From the NCBI GenBank assembly GCA_037447655.1, contig JBBHKE010002172.1, positions 83,209 to 147,208 of the forward strand: a stretch of DNA of 64,000 nt, given 5' to 3'. The DNA is from Zygnema cylindricum. Taxonomy: Eukaryota; Streptophyta; Zygnematophyceae; Zygnematales; Zygnemataceae. The notes below the pieces were generated by a model. That model did no database searches. It saw only the letters and a program-made list of their open reading frames with translations, and was not told where the DNA came from. A program made the position numbers and the translations under genes. Below, one piece after another: positions 47,928 to 58,415 of the stretch (positions are counted from its first letter, which is position 1; each line of letters begins with the position of its first letter).

Positions 47928-48255
47928 GTTTTGAGGGTGTTTTTGGAAATGAGGTAACAAAAGCTTGTGCAAGGGAGTTGCCAGGGTGGAAATGGTGGCA
48001 ACAGTTTGGGTTTGTTACCCCTATGTTGTAGAAGGTCGCAATAAAAATTCTTGCTCAATGCCCAATTGCTAACTCATGTGAGTGGAATATGTCAACGTAT
48101 GACCACATTCACTCTAAAAAAAAAAATAGGTTGACGGCTAAATGGGCGAATAATTTGGTATGGGTCTTTTGCAATCTCAGACTATTGTAAAAGACTAGGG
48201 ATGTCAACTATGAAAAGACCATGATAGCATTGGAAGAAGTGGAGGGGGAGGTAAG

Positions 48256-48947
48256 GAAATAGGATTTTGAGGAAGACGTGATTGCAATAAATTTAGACGA
48301 AAGAGATTTTGAGTAAAGACAGATAAAGAAGATATGTATATTCGGTGAGTTGAGCTAACTTTAGTGTGAACTATGAACTATATCCGTTAAGTAAATACAA
48401 AGATGGATTCTTTTTGGTTTAATGCGAACTCGTCCCTTTTTATTATTGGCTTGCACTAAATAATTCAATTTAATAGAAGGATTTTTTATTTTATTTTGCT
48501 TCGACGTGAATGTTTCTTTTTAATTTATTGACATGTTATGTAAGGCCATGCTGAGCCAAAAATGAGGCAGCCTGGTCGCTTGACGAGGCAGCCTTGTCGT
48601 TGGTAGATAGTTCGGCGGTGTGACCGCCTAGTCTTTGGTTCAACAACTAGTGACGAGGCAATGTGGTCGCTGGTTCAACAGCCATGGTCGTTGGTGTTTG
48701 GTTCAGCGATGAGGTTGCCGTCGCTTAATTTTTCACTTTCGCTTGTTTTTTACTTTTTTTAGTTTTATTATTATATTGAAAATTGTAAATTTTAAATTTC
48801 AAAATTGAAATTTCGAAAAATGTACGGAATCGTACGGATACATAATCAGGAAGCATTTTAGCGATTTTCCAAAATGGATAAATACGAAAGGAATGTATAA
48901 CCCGCTCGTTCGTTTTTTGTGCGTACTATGCGATTTGAACAACCATG
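48256..48947. other. 3' untranslated part of the hAT element
   Basis: AT-rich, non-coding, ending in the hAT terminus. 48545-48720 contains imperfect repeats of GAGGCAGCCTGGTCG/TGGTTCAGCG type. Subterminal repeats of this sort can be transposase binding sites in hAT elements; that role is inference. Confidence 0.5.
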
Positions 48948-48955
48948 GTTTGACC

Positions 48956-49125
48956 AATGGCGTATCTGATTCTGCATCGCCCCTAACCTTGGGGAATAAA
49001 ATCGGTCATTTAGTAACATTGTTTTTTTGACATTTTTTTTTGTTGTACGTCACTGGAGGAAACAATAGGGCCTTTAGTAAACAACCTCACTTTTTTCGTA
49101 ATGGAACTTTACCCTAAGAGACTTG
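48956..49125 (+). repeat. Right remainder of the hAT target repeat
   Basis: Continues the repeat broken at 33050: AATGGCGTATCTGATTCTG, then CCTAACCTTGGGGAATAAAATC, ending in AACAACCTCACTTTTTTCGTAATGG. It corresponds to 9370-9545 in the uninterrupted copy. Confidence 0.8.
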
Positions 49126-49196
49126 TAACAAGGCGTTCGCGCTATCCTCGGCTTCTATGTTTCAGTCAAGTTATTTTCTTCAAATTAAATGTTCCC

Positions 49197-50175
49197 GTTT
49201 ACTCTAAAAGTACTTTGGCATGTGCTAAAGTTACAATTATTTTCTGTCGTTTCCCTCCATAACTTAGAAAAAACCGAGAAAATACGCAGCCGTACCAAAA
49301 ACATGAAATTATCGCCGTACAAGCTGAGATACTTTAAACTTTACATGTACTGGAGTTTGTCGTCTAGCGCGATGCAATTTGTCCTCTAACGCATTTTGAC
49401 CCACTTTCGCGTCCTTTCAACTCATCTTCAAACTTTATATAAAATCACCTCGCGAGGTGATTTTAAACTAAGTTTTATGAGGTGAGTGAATAAGCAGATG
49501 TTGTCGCACATGTTGTATTTTTTTGACAATTTTTGTGCCCGTAGTACCAAATAATAAAACTCGCTGCACGTTTTCAACCTGTGTGTGACTTTTTTCCGTG
49601 CGTTTTTTCCGTACAAGGGCCGTGGTGGGGGTCTCGACCAACGGACGCCATTTCGCAAAAGCGAATTCCATGAAAGCGCCTCTCTCTCTCCTGCTCCCAC
49701 CACTACGTCTATCTCACAATTTCTTGCAATGAAAAACGTCAATAATGGTATCAAATGAAAGATCTCCAAAAAAAATATTTTTTAACTATGTTTGGGCATA
49801 TTTTGATGGCAAGTAGAGTGAGAAAATACTATAAAACAAATTCGGGAAACCATGGTGAAAATTTTAGAATTTGTGACGTCGACGCTGTCATAATTTGAGC
49901 GTGGCGTCAGAATGTCACAAACCCTAAACATCTACAATGTCATAAGTAGCTAGATGTCTACAACCGTCGCTATTTTGTAAACTTCATCAATTCTCGCGAG
50001 TTTTGTAGTCGTCTACAACATCACAAAATAAACCCACGTCTACATTTGTCACAATCTAAAGTAACGACTTCATTTCTTTACATACGAATGGTCTGAAAGT
50101 AGTACGGAGAATCTTCGCTAAAAACAAAGTTATAAGACTAAAGTTGTGGTTACATGCGAAAGTACCCTAAGTAAC
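49197..50175. mobile_element. Inverted-repeat element with AAAGTACTTTGGCATGTG end
   Basis: The left end (AAAAGTACTTTGGCATGTGC) is the imperfect inverse of the right end (ACATGCGAAAGTACCCTAAG). About 980 bp, with the CTCGCGAG palindrome inside. A related right end precedes 2702, and the 2390-2500 block is related to 49430-49530. No transposase. Confidence 0.55.
49441..49464. repeat. Second CTCGCGAG palindrome
   Basis: A 24-bp perfect palindrome with half AAAATCACCTCG, the same as at 2454-2475 and with related flanks. Shared by two members of the same element family. Confidence 0.8.
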
Positions 50176-51559
50176 GGGGGTCATCAGAAAGCTATTGTTC
50201 GCTAGATAATTCTATTTTTATGTCTTTGTTGTATTCTTTCTTGAAGTCGGTCATCAGATCGGTTTTCAGAAGTCCAACGTAGTCAAAAATATTTGACGTC
50301 AACTCGTACCAGCTTTTATGAGTTTGTACTTTCTGCCGCCAGCTATTCCAGACCGTGCAACATGCAAACCTCCATCATCGAAAACTTGGGGCTGTTAATA
50401 TTGGATGTCGTACGCTTTTGTACCATTAATTTGTTTCTATATACAACATTGGAGATCTGTCGAGATTCTCCAAACTACTACGCGTAAAAATTGACCGTCC
50501 AATGTTAATCTTTTAGCATCTACGTTATCGCTCTATCTAGCCCGTTTGTGACTATCGTCCTCAAGTAGTACACTACAGTACCCACAAACTGGACGTGTAC
50601 AACTAGTATAAGTGTATAATTAACCAAAGTAATGGTCGTTGGTCATTTGTAGGCAGTATAAAATAAACAGTAGCGATAGAGTACAGTAGACCTCTAATCG
50701 TTATTAGTGTTAAACCGTGGCAATCGTAGACCACCAATACGAGGGCGAAATATCTTTAACACTACATTAATAACGATGAGCGGTGATTCCGAACATTAAT
50801 CACGATAATCCCATTTTGTATTTATGATGCAAGAATTTCTTGCTCTGTCCACAATCGATCTGAACAATTATAAATCACTTGTTCCACATCCACTTGTCAA
50901 AAATAGTTAAGGTGCGTAATAATATCAAATTGAAGGGAATTACGGTTAGATCATGTGACCTCTTTTAAAACCAATGTAAAATGATACACCACGATCAGAA
51001 AAATAAGATTGAATTTTAAAGATTTGGATATAAATGCTGCCTGCCTTTGTAGCAAGAATTGTACTAAGGGAAAAATATGGTCGAGAAAAACTTCACGATC
51101 ATGATTCTATTATGGCGATGATGATGATAAATCAAGCCTGTCGATGATGAATCTAATCTGTCACCAACACATTCGTAGGCTTTTGGCGAGACAACAAATA
51201 TACCGAATATTTATGTAAAAGATGGCAAACACAATATTGAGAAATTGCAATGTGAAGATAGCTTGCGAGAATAAATAAGTTGCAAATTAGGTAATGTAAT
51301 ATTCTTCAAATACAAATAGTGTCTCAAACTGCTGAAAAATTCCGCGGAAGAAACTTATCTATGCTTCTAAAGCTAAAACTAGTTACTAAACTTGCATCTC
51401 AAATGCATATATCTATATACATAGTGTTTTTTTTCGCTCAAATCATTACATTGCAGAAACTCATATGTTCTTTGTATTTAATACTAAACAATGTGTTTTA
51501 ACTATAGGGCAATTTGTGTTTTTATTTCTAAACAGATTGAACACCATAACTAAACTATC
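50176..51559. other. No recognisable gene; one small MITE
   Basis: AT-rich sequence without supported coding regions. The short MITE at 50689-50785 is listed separately. Confidence 0.4.
50689..50785. mobile_element. TA-MITE, short degenerate copy
   Basis: 97 bp: left GACCTCTAATCGTTATTAGT, right the inverse ACATTAATAACGATGAGCGGTG. TA precedes the left end; the right TA has become AT. The interior shares a GACCACCAAT segment with the 56655 copy. Confidence 0.6.
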
Positions 51560-51691
51560 ATGGACTCAAACAACCTAACGGACGCTATCTCTTTCTTGCT
51601 TCCAGAATATGTTGATCCTGCCACTCTCTCATCTGTTCCTAAACCAAAACTTCCCAAATCAATGTCTCCTTTGAAGAGCTCGTCCTCCTAA
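51560..51691 (+). CDS. Small open frame, unrecognised
   Basis: 43 codons starting MDSNNLTDAISFLLPEYVDPA and then Pro/Lys/Ser-rich to TAA. The residue choice looks protein-like (acidic, hydrophobic helix, then a basic linker), unlike the random frames around it. It is divergent from nothing and adjacent to the decayed coiled-coil frame on the other strand. Possibly a remnant exon or a retroelement leader; function unknown. Confidence 0.2.
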   Translation: MDSNNLTDAISFLLPEYVDPATLSSVPKPKLPKSMSPLKSSSS

Positions 51692-51763
51692 AGTATCATC
51701 TGCAAAAAATCTACCGGGACCCAAACTACCCACCCCAACTTCATATTTTGTCTGTAATTTCTC

Positions 51764-51856
51764 TTGTCTCTTTGGGAGTTAGTTTACCCTCAACGAAACA
51801 AACATCTCCCTTTGTCTCTTTGGGAGTTAGTTTAACCTCAACGAAACAAACGTCTG
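51764..51856 (+). repeat. Tandem duplication of about 46 bp
   Basis: Two head-to-tail copies of a CTTTGTCTCTTTGGGAGTTA...CAACGAAACAAAC unit with one or two differences. Looks like a recent slippage duplication. Confidence 0.85.
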
Positions 51857-51895
51857 GCCAACCTCTTGTTCTCGCACACCCCTCGTGAGGTGGAT

Positions 51896-53123
51896 CTAAA
51901 CGCCACAAATTGAATCGAATTTTAACTTTTTTGCCTCTTTTGTACTCGATTTTGATCCTCTTAATGGATCAACTTGAAATGGTGATTCCCCTCTCCCTGA
52001 AACATCAACGTTTAAGCTTTTACTTTCCAATTTTCTTTTGTCATCTTTTGCAGTGACAACTTCACTGGTTAGTTTAATATCCTCTGTTGAAATTGGGTGT
52101 CTTACACTCTTTTCACCATGTTCGCTCCATTTCCGTTTGTCTTTATTGAAACCATTTGTCAATACGAACTCTTCAATTTTCCGATCTTTTTCTTCTAATT
52201 TCCTTTTCCACTTCTGCTTTACTTCATCTCCGTTGACCATTTTTTCCTCCACATCTTTTAATCGTTCTTGTGCCTCTTTCAATTGTAAAGTATTTGCCTC
52301 TTTTTGTTTCTCCAAAACTGATTTTACTGTGTTTTTCTCAAGTTCTGACCTGTTTCTTTCCTTGTCTAATTCAGGAAGAACTGCTTCTTTTTCCTTTTGC
52401 AAAGTCAATCTTAAATTTTCTTCTTCAAGTTCTAAACCCTTATTTTCCGAATCCATTTTTGAACGAACTACCTCCATTCTATTTTCCAAAATTGACCTAA
52501 CAGTCTCTTTTGCAATTTCTGTTCGTTTCTTTCCCTTCTCCAAACCCAAAGCAACCGTTTTTTGTTCTTTCATCATGGAATAGAGATCCTCTCTTTTATG
52601 CTCTAATTCTTGTTTTTTCTTATTCAAAGTCTTTAAAATATTATTCATGTTCTCCATGCTCAACACCAGGCCCTCTCTTTTCTGTGCTTATTTTTGGTTT
52701 TCATTTCTCAAAGACTTTATAACTAAAAAAATTCTCCATGCATGACTTAAGTTCAATGTTCGCTTCTTATGCTTTCTTCAATTTTACTTTCATATATCGA
52801 ACAATTGCATCTTTTTCTTTTTATAGTAACCTTTCTTGTTCCATCTCTCCCACCGCTGTCTTCATCGTTGTGGTCCATATGTTCCGTTCCATAGTATCTT
52901 TCCCACTCCCTTGTTTTACATGACCAGCTTCCCCCTCTCCCCGCGTCTCTTTTGCACTGTTCTCTTCATAAAGCACTCTCGGTTGCAAAACTTTACCCAA
53001 TAAATTTTGTACTTTAGCTTTCAGTTTTTTGCGTTCGCACTTCCACTCTTGCTCTTTTTCTTGAAGTTTTGCCGACCACTCCTTGTTGACCTCTTCAACT
53101 GCAATTTCCTTCAGTCTGGCCAC
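51896..53123 (-). pseudogene. Decayed long coiled-coil gene, possibly Myb-linked
   Basis: Two open stretches on the minus strand (53123-52821 and 52666-51896), separated by stops and frame shifts. Part 1 (ARLKEIAVEEVNKEWSAKLQEKEQEWKCERKKLKAKVQNLLGKVL) resembles in pattern the C-terminal helix of the Myb-like gene at 27419 (ARKIWEQEAVEKAV...AKWHAKL...CEKHLL...LKGKLL). Part 2 is 256 residues of Glu/Lys-rich heptad sequence with three repeated E..LEKEK.TVKSVLEKQ/RMEV blocks, then a Lys-rich tail. Upstream in the same frame are several TAA codons and a tandem KNMTSG repeat, so it looks broken. No enzyme motif; a structural or chromatin-associated role would be guesswork. Confidence 0.45.
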
Positions 53124-53368
53124 GTATTAACGGTCATGTCCAATTATAATCGTCCCCACTCCATCATCATCACTTAAACCATCATTATAGCCTTATTCTT
53201 ATTCTAGAACTGGGAAACTTGCAGCTAGATTATTTTCCGATCCCAATGCATCATTTAACATATTTTCCCCGGAAGTCATATTTTTCCCGGAAGTCATATT
53301 TTTCCCCTCATCTTGTTATGATTCATAAAATCGGGGGAGAGAATGGACGATCCCAATATAGGGATTGA

Positions 53369-53440
53369 TGAGCCGGCCAAGATTTGAACTTGGGACATTT
53401 CACTTTAGCTGCGAAAGCACTACCACTGTGCCACCATCTC
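53369..53440 (-). tRNA. tRNA-like cloverleaf, possible pseudo-tRNA or SINE head
   Basis: On the minus strand 72 nt fold as a cloverleaf: acceptor GAGATGG with CCGGCTC (one A-G mismatch), D arm GCAC/GTGC around AGTGGTA, anticodon stem GCTTT/AAAGT, and T arm CCAAG/CTTGG with loop TTCAAAT. A-box (TGGCACAGTGG) and B-box (GTTCAAATC) match RNA polymerase III promoters. The loop CGCAGCT has G where universal U33 should be, and the putative anticodon would be CAG (Leu) without the long variable arm of tRNA-Leu. That points to a pseudogene or the head of a tRNA-derived SINE. Confidence 0.5.
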
Positions 53441-53589
53441 AAATATTATGCTAGTGAGTCTAATTATATATAGGTTTTTAATGTGGAATTTACCACAAAT
53501 CCGGGTATCTATCGGCACGTTTTATGTATGTCAACACACTCCCTCGAGAGGTAGCCGGTTACAATTGTCCATGTAAACCTGGTCCCCTT

Positions 53590-53602
53590 GGCTTTGATAC
53601 CA
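53590..53602 (-). other. Copia-type primer site, tRNA 3' end class
   Basis: On the minus strand, TGGTATCAAAGCC follows CACACTAAC. It matches the usual plant copia site (TGGTATCAGAGCC, complementary to the 3' end of initiator tRNA-Met) with one difference. It may mark the inner edge of a degraded minus-strand LTR next to the plus-strand copia fragment. Confidence 0.45.
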
Positions 53603-53606
53603 GTTA

Positions 53607-54790
53607 GTGTGTCACCTCATCAAAACAATCTACGGTTTGAAACAACCTCTTAATGTTTGGAACCATATTATTGATGCCACTATGAAGAAAGAAGGCTTCA
53701 CTCGTATTGACGCTGACTTTAACATTTATTCCCGTGGCTCAGGTGCTTCTTTAATCATTGTCCCTATTTTTGTTGATGACCTCATCCTTGTTAGTCAATC
53801 TATCTCTGAGATTTCCACCGTTAATCTCCTTCTTCAGCGTCATATTGACATGATTGACCTCAGGGAATTCATCTACCACCTTGGAATCTAAGTCCTCTGT
53901 TATCGCTCCACTAAGACTCTTTGCCTCTCCCAATAAAATTTTATCTTTGATCTCCTTAACAGTTTTGGTATGACCAATTGCTCTTCTATCTCCACTCCCT
54001 TGGATACCAATTCCCCTCTTGTCCCCTCAACCAATTCCCACCTCTCCCCTTCCCTCCATGCTACTTATCGCTCCATGGTCGGTGCTCTTATGTATGCCAT
54101 GCAAGCTACTCAGCCAGATATTGCTACCGCAGTTAGGAAACTTAGTCAATTTCTTCAGCGACTTTCAACGACCAACGACCTTCTCCAGATCATCTTGCAA
54201 CTGCTAAACGGGTTTTTTGGTATTTAAATCCTTGTGCCTCACTTACTCCTCCTCTGGTTTGACTGCACTCCTCGGATTTGTTCACTCCAATTGGGCAAGA
54301 ATTAGCTACCGCGTCGTTCTACTACTGGCTCGTGTTTTTTCTTTGGAAATGGGCTTATCTCTTGGTCTTGCAAGAAACAACCTATTATAGTTTGCTCGAG
54401 TACTGAGGCCGAATACATGGTTGCTTGCCATTCCGCCAAAAAAGTTGTTTGGCTTCGATCTCTTCTCACGGTTTTCCTCCCTCCGGTCCCACTCCCATCT
54501 ACTCCGACTCTCAAGGCGCCCTCGCTTTGATCAAGAATGTAGTTCACCACAAGCGCACCAAGCACATTGACATCCAGTATCATTGTTCTCGGGAGCGTGT
54601 CGAGGATGGCACCCTTTGATTTCTGCATGTGAAATCTACAGATCAAGTTGATGAATTTCTCGCCAAGGCTCTTCATTGCCCCCATTTCGAGCAACATCGT
54701 TTCTCCTCCGGCCTTCGTCCTCCTCTTTCCTCATTTTTCTTCACATTACCCTTTATTTTTTATCCAAATAATCCTTTGTAGTTTTAGCTT
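53607..54790 (+). pseudogene. Third copia fragment: RT C-terminus and RNase H
   Basis: Begins inside RT (LIKTIYGLKQPLNVWN, FTRIDADFNIY, then FVDDLILVS, where the first residue of the YVDD box is Phe) and goes on to RNase H (YRSMVGALMYAMQATQPDIATAV, SSTEAEYMVACHSAKKVVWL, IYSDSQGALALIKN, HKRTKHIDIQYH). Frame changes and stops occur near 53890, 54210-54420 and 54620. Everything upstream of RT is missing. The family differs from elements A and B. Pyrimidine-rich codon use sets it apart from both. Followed by a polypurine tract (TTGAGGGGGGG) and a probable LTR. Confidence 0.85.
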
Positions 54791-54799
54791 GAGGGGGGG

Positions 54800-55160
54800 T
54801 GTTAAGGGTAATTTCACGTAATTTTTCTCTCTCCTGAATGAGTACGGCCACTTTAATGTATTTTGTCCTAAGTGTACTTGACCATATTCCACTTGTTAGT
54901 GCGTCGTCCACTCAGTCTCTTTTGTCCTAAGTCAACATGACCGTACTCCACTTATTCAAGTTCGGTCTTGTAACAGTACGTTTGGTCTTATTCTTTCTTT
55001 TTTCTTTCGTTGGTCAACTTCTACTCATAGATTTGGTCTTTATGTAGCCGCCCAAATTTATATTGTGTAGCGCAGTAGAGTACTATCCACGGTAATTAGC
55101 ATTGTCATACTTTGTACAAAATGATCTCGTTTTATAATGAAATCATCACTCAATCACACA
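54800..55160 (+). repeat. Probable 3' LTR of the third copia
   Basis: Starts TGTTAAGGG directly after the G-rich tract at 54790-54799 and ends near CAATCACACA. About 360 bp, with no second copy in the window, so the end is uncertain. GTACTTGACC/GTACTCCACTT segments are partly repeated inside. Confidence 0.55.
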
Positions 55161-56654
55161 ATTCCCAAATGCTTTGACTCTTTTTGTCTTTTATTATGGC
55201 GTCCAATAATCCTACTCCTATACTTCTCTCTCATTCCTCTCAATATGACATTCTTTGGAGCTTTCTTTCATAACAAGATTTCCCAACATGAGCTTCCCCC
55301 CTCTCTTATTTCTTGTCCTTCCTCCTTTCCCTTTCCAACCTCTTCTCCTCTTTCCTTCACATGTTTTAACACTATAATTTTCCATTCGCTTCTTCTATTT
55401 CCTAATTATAAGACTTCTTTTTTTTTCAAAAAATTGAAATTCGACATCGTCCCTTTCTGGAAAATCATAAATTTTTTTGTCCTTATCTTCTACTCTTGTA
55501 CCCAGTTCACTTTTTACTTCTTTGAGTCTTCCGTACAATACTCCTCCTCAACCGTATCCTTTTTCTACTGCTATACTTCCCAACTGCATTATATTCCCTG
55601 CCCCTTTTGCATGGCGTTTACCTTTTTTTGTTCTCTTGTCCTTCACCCTGCTATCTCTTCATCCTAAATAATTTTCTCTTCCTTTCCCTCCTTTCTTTTT
55701 CCCTCGCTCTTCCTCAACCTGTGTATGTCATAGAAAAACACTATCTCCTGCAAGCTTATGCCATCCACAATAATTCACTTTGTAAATATCTAACGGCCGT
55801 TCATCCTCAATTTTCCAAGTGGAAAAAATTGTAGGATCAAAGGATTTTCTACAATGATTCCCACAAGCACTCTCCCTTTGATTCACAAACTGTGAGCTTT
55901 TGACCACTGAGGTGCTCCAAATTTTTCCAAAGTTTGGACGAGCTGCTGTGTTTTTCTACGGACTATTTCCTATTATTAAGTTCTGCTTCTGTAGTGAAGA
56001 AGCCACTTTTCTCAAACCCTAACTTCGGAATGATTCCATAGAGAGTTTTTGGTGACATAATTGATGAAAACAATTCACAATTGATTCTTTTTTATTTTGT
56101 AAGTGTCGGCATTTATATCTCTGTTTGAGCTCCAGCTTTTACTGAAAAAGAATATCTGAGGGCACAAAGGGCGCCAGATTTTTTGCTGATCCTAACGTCA
56201 TCATCCATCATATTTTTCTCGGAGGTCATCGTTCTCTCTCTTCCCTCTTTCCTTCCACTATTTTCTTGCATGGACCATTTTATAAGTACAATTATCTAAA
56301 TGCAAAGAAATGATTCATGAAATGATAACAGTAACTCTGATGATTCGCAATATTGAGTAACTCATTGTTGTACGGATGTCACCATCAATGATCCATGATA
56401 AAAGCATTGCATGCTTATTGTCTTTAAAAAAAAAAAAAATTATACCCCTTTTGTACCGAGATGGTTCCATAGCAAGTTTTGCAAATATAGAATATTCTTA
56501 TTGTCGATGTACAATGAGTGCAATTTGTATAATTGCATGTGTTAAGGGCACACGTCGCACTTACCAACTGGAGGCGCTAAAAAGAGATGTTGCCATTGCA
56601 CGTATTTTCTGCCGATGTACAAATGAATGCATGCATGTATGCTTGTTTATGTTA
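55161..56654 (+). other. Possible decayed coding sequence, unassigned
   Basis: 55196-56290 on the + strand has long stretches with few stops and protein-like composition, such as MASNNPTPILLSHSSQYD near 55197, QAYAIHNNSLCKYL near 55755 and FQSLDELLCFSTDYF near 55930, with occasional TAA/TGA. The pyrimidine-rich bias resembles the adjacent copia fragment. I recognise no family. 56300-56654 shows nothing. Confidence 0.25.
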
Positions 56655-56869
56655 CACCGTGTATCGTTATTAGTGTTAATAATTTTTTCGCCACTTAAAA
56701 CATATTTTCTCCGTACACACTAATCCAATTTTCAATTTGAGACCACCAATCAAAAGTTGGGAATCTCGACTTCTAATTGCAACGGTCGGATCCTTAATCC
56801 GACACGTACGTACGGAGAAAAGATGTTTAGTGGCAAGAATAACATTAACACTAATAACGATTCATAGTG
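56655..56869. mobile_element. TA-MITE, short form
   Basis: 215 bp between TA dinucleotides (56653-56654 and 56870-56871). Left CACCGTGTATCGTTATTAGT, right inverse ACTAATAACGATTCATAGTG. Interior CTCCGTACACAC...GTACGGAGAAAAGATG and GAGACCACCAATC are shared with 62920 and 24122. Confidence 0.85.
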
Positions 56870-57066
56870 TAGGTTCAATGTTGAGAATTGACCGGTCGCG
56901 GATTTGGCGATGTTTTGGTTCGCGTGGAGCTATTCGATTCTAAGTATGGTTTCGCGATTTGCATCGGATTACTTTTGTTTCGTTCAAAGTATCAGCCGGT
57001 ACATATAATATTAAAAAAATTATGTGTAATGGTTCAGTTTGTGTTTCGTCCATAGTTGTTCAAAAC

Positions 57067-58041
57067 CATAGTTGTTCACGGCGATAAGTGCGAACGTACC
57101 GTACACGACGAATTATACGTAACAAACGCATTGAACCTTTTGATCAAATCGCAAAAAATCGTTAATGAATTTCCTTCTGTACTATTCCGTACATAAAAAA
57201 ACAAAAAACTATTACATATAACGCAGGTTGCAAGTTTTTCCCGTTAAATGAGCGGTAAAAGAGTTAAATTTTTATATTATTATCACAATTGTTGTTATTA
57301 TCGGAACTTCTTCACTAATTGGTAGTCCATACGTTCATCTTAGGGTTAGTTACAAATCTGACATATCCGGGTTCGAATGCCACGAAGGTGGAATTTTATG
57401 AAATTCCAACTGTCCAAGCCTAATAATAAATACAGATATATAATCGGGTGGCCAGAAGAATTCCATTGTCTGCAGCCTTCACGAGCTCCCACTCCTCTCA
57501 TCGATTTATGGGCATGATTGCTTTTGTCGAAGTCTAGAGGCGAGGATAGTAAAAATTCTGGGCATGATTGCTTTTGTCGAAGTTTGGAGGCGAGGATAGT
57601 AAAAAGCTTGGGAGGGAGGAGGGTAGGATATTGGGAAGCGGCTTCCTCGCAGTTTCGTTTTCAATGTTCCATGGCGTCTTCTTTCAACAAAAATTGAAGA
57701 AGACGACCGTACAAATTTCAAACTGAACCCGCGAAATTATTGTGACGTTCAATGTCTCTTTTCGAAAATGTCCGTACATTTTCGATTATATAACGTACAA
57801 CTTCCGTGGTAATTCTGTTCAGTTCACTGAACAGCAAGTACCAATAAGTACGACGCATATTTCCCGTTTTATTTCGTGCATATCCGTAAAAAAACGTACA
57901 GTTACAGTAATTTGTTTACAGGTTTCCGTAAATTTTCAGTTTCAGTTAACAGTAAACGTTTTTTTACGATTTTTTCAAAAGTCACGAATTATACGTTTCA
58001 ATCGGAAAAAAGGAAAAAATCGCTCGATTTGAACAACTATG
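57067..58041. mobile_element. Non-autonomous hAT element (A-type)
   Basis: 975 bp with ends CATAGTTGTTCA and TGAACAACTATG (last bases TTGAACAACTATG), the same terminus as the hAT element at 33059. Flanked by the 8-bp duplication TTCAAAAC (57059-57066 and 58042-58049). The interior has no transposase. 57280-57740 looks foreign to the rest: it contains a B-box-like GGGTTCGAATGCC near 57368 and a 50-bp tandem duplication at 57508-57606. Confidence 0.85.
57508..57606 (+). repeat. 50-bp tandem duplication
   Basis: Two copies of a GGGCATGATTGCTTTTGTCG...GAGGATAGTAAAAA unit, head to tail, with two or three differences. It lies inside the foreign-looking part of the non-autonomous hAT element. Confidence 0.85.
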
Positions 58042-58415
58042 TTCAAAACCATAGTTGTTCACACCGTTTAGTGCGAACGATTCAATCGAGACGAACTATA
58101 CGTAACGAACGCATTGAACTTTTTGAAAAAATCTTAAAAATCGTCGTTAATGAATTTTCGTCCGTACTATTCCGTACATGTAAACAAAATTGAATTTTAC
58201 ATATACCGCAGTTTGTACATTTACCGTACAGTTCCCGTCTCTTTTCTTCATAGTCCGTACTTTTTTCGTTCAAAACCGTACACTTATCGTAAAATACCGT
58301 ACAGTCGCCGTAAATTGTCCGGTCAGTTTACGGGACAGAAAGTACATCGCGTTTTTTTGCTATTTTTTCAAAGGGAATTGCTAATCGTAGAGACGATTTT
58401 TGTTGCGCGCAGGTA

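Larger units (their letters stand above)
33390..48255 (+). pseudogene. hAT transposase (DUF659 type), interrupted and decayed
   Basis: Coding pieces lie at about 33440-34186, 34343-34560, 34740-34931 and 47933-48255. In order they show a BED-like N-terminal part (LGNVKSAKIRACTLCPD), the DUF659 RNase H-like start (ITSDGWPTIDDTPLL, GDMFL, VEHVVQIVTDFA), RFATNFVMLQRFLEVKDSL, KYAADFVLDP, and the C-terminal hAT dimerisation region (LPGWKWWQQFG, SCEWNMSTYDHIHSKKKNRL, NNLVWVFCNLRLL). Breaks include a stop after the VTDFA region (the CAAH segment is shifted out of frame), further frame changes between 34186 and 34740, a stop in place of Gln before KVAIKILAQ, and the 13-kb copia insertion before the WW motif. 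The nuclear transposase would cut at the CATAGTT termini. Confidence 0.85.
33059..48947 (+). mobile_element. hAT element with nested copia insertions
   Basis: The left end CATAGTTCTTCAATTCG and the right end CGATTTGAACAACCATG are imperfect inverted repeats (CAT[A/G]GTT[C/G]TTCAA). They are flanked by the exact 8-bp duplication GTTTGACC (33051-33058 and 48948-48955), diagnostic of hAT transposons. Removing the copia insertion (34932-47927) leaves about 2.9 kb, a normal autonomous hAT size. The target repeat is intact at about 9340-9375. The same termini are found on the non-autonomous elements at 57067 and 58050. The transposase gene is broken, so the copy is inactive. Confidence 0.9.

Noticed and set aside
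52038-52583. Plus-strand Ser/Phe-rich open frame of 181 codons
   Set aside because: It is the antisense shadow of the Glu/Lys-rich coiled-coil frame on the minus strand.
57340-57395. tRNA gene around GGGTTCGAATGCC
   Set aside because: Only the B-box is convincing; no matching acceptor or anticodon arm could be paired.
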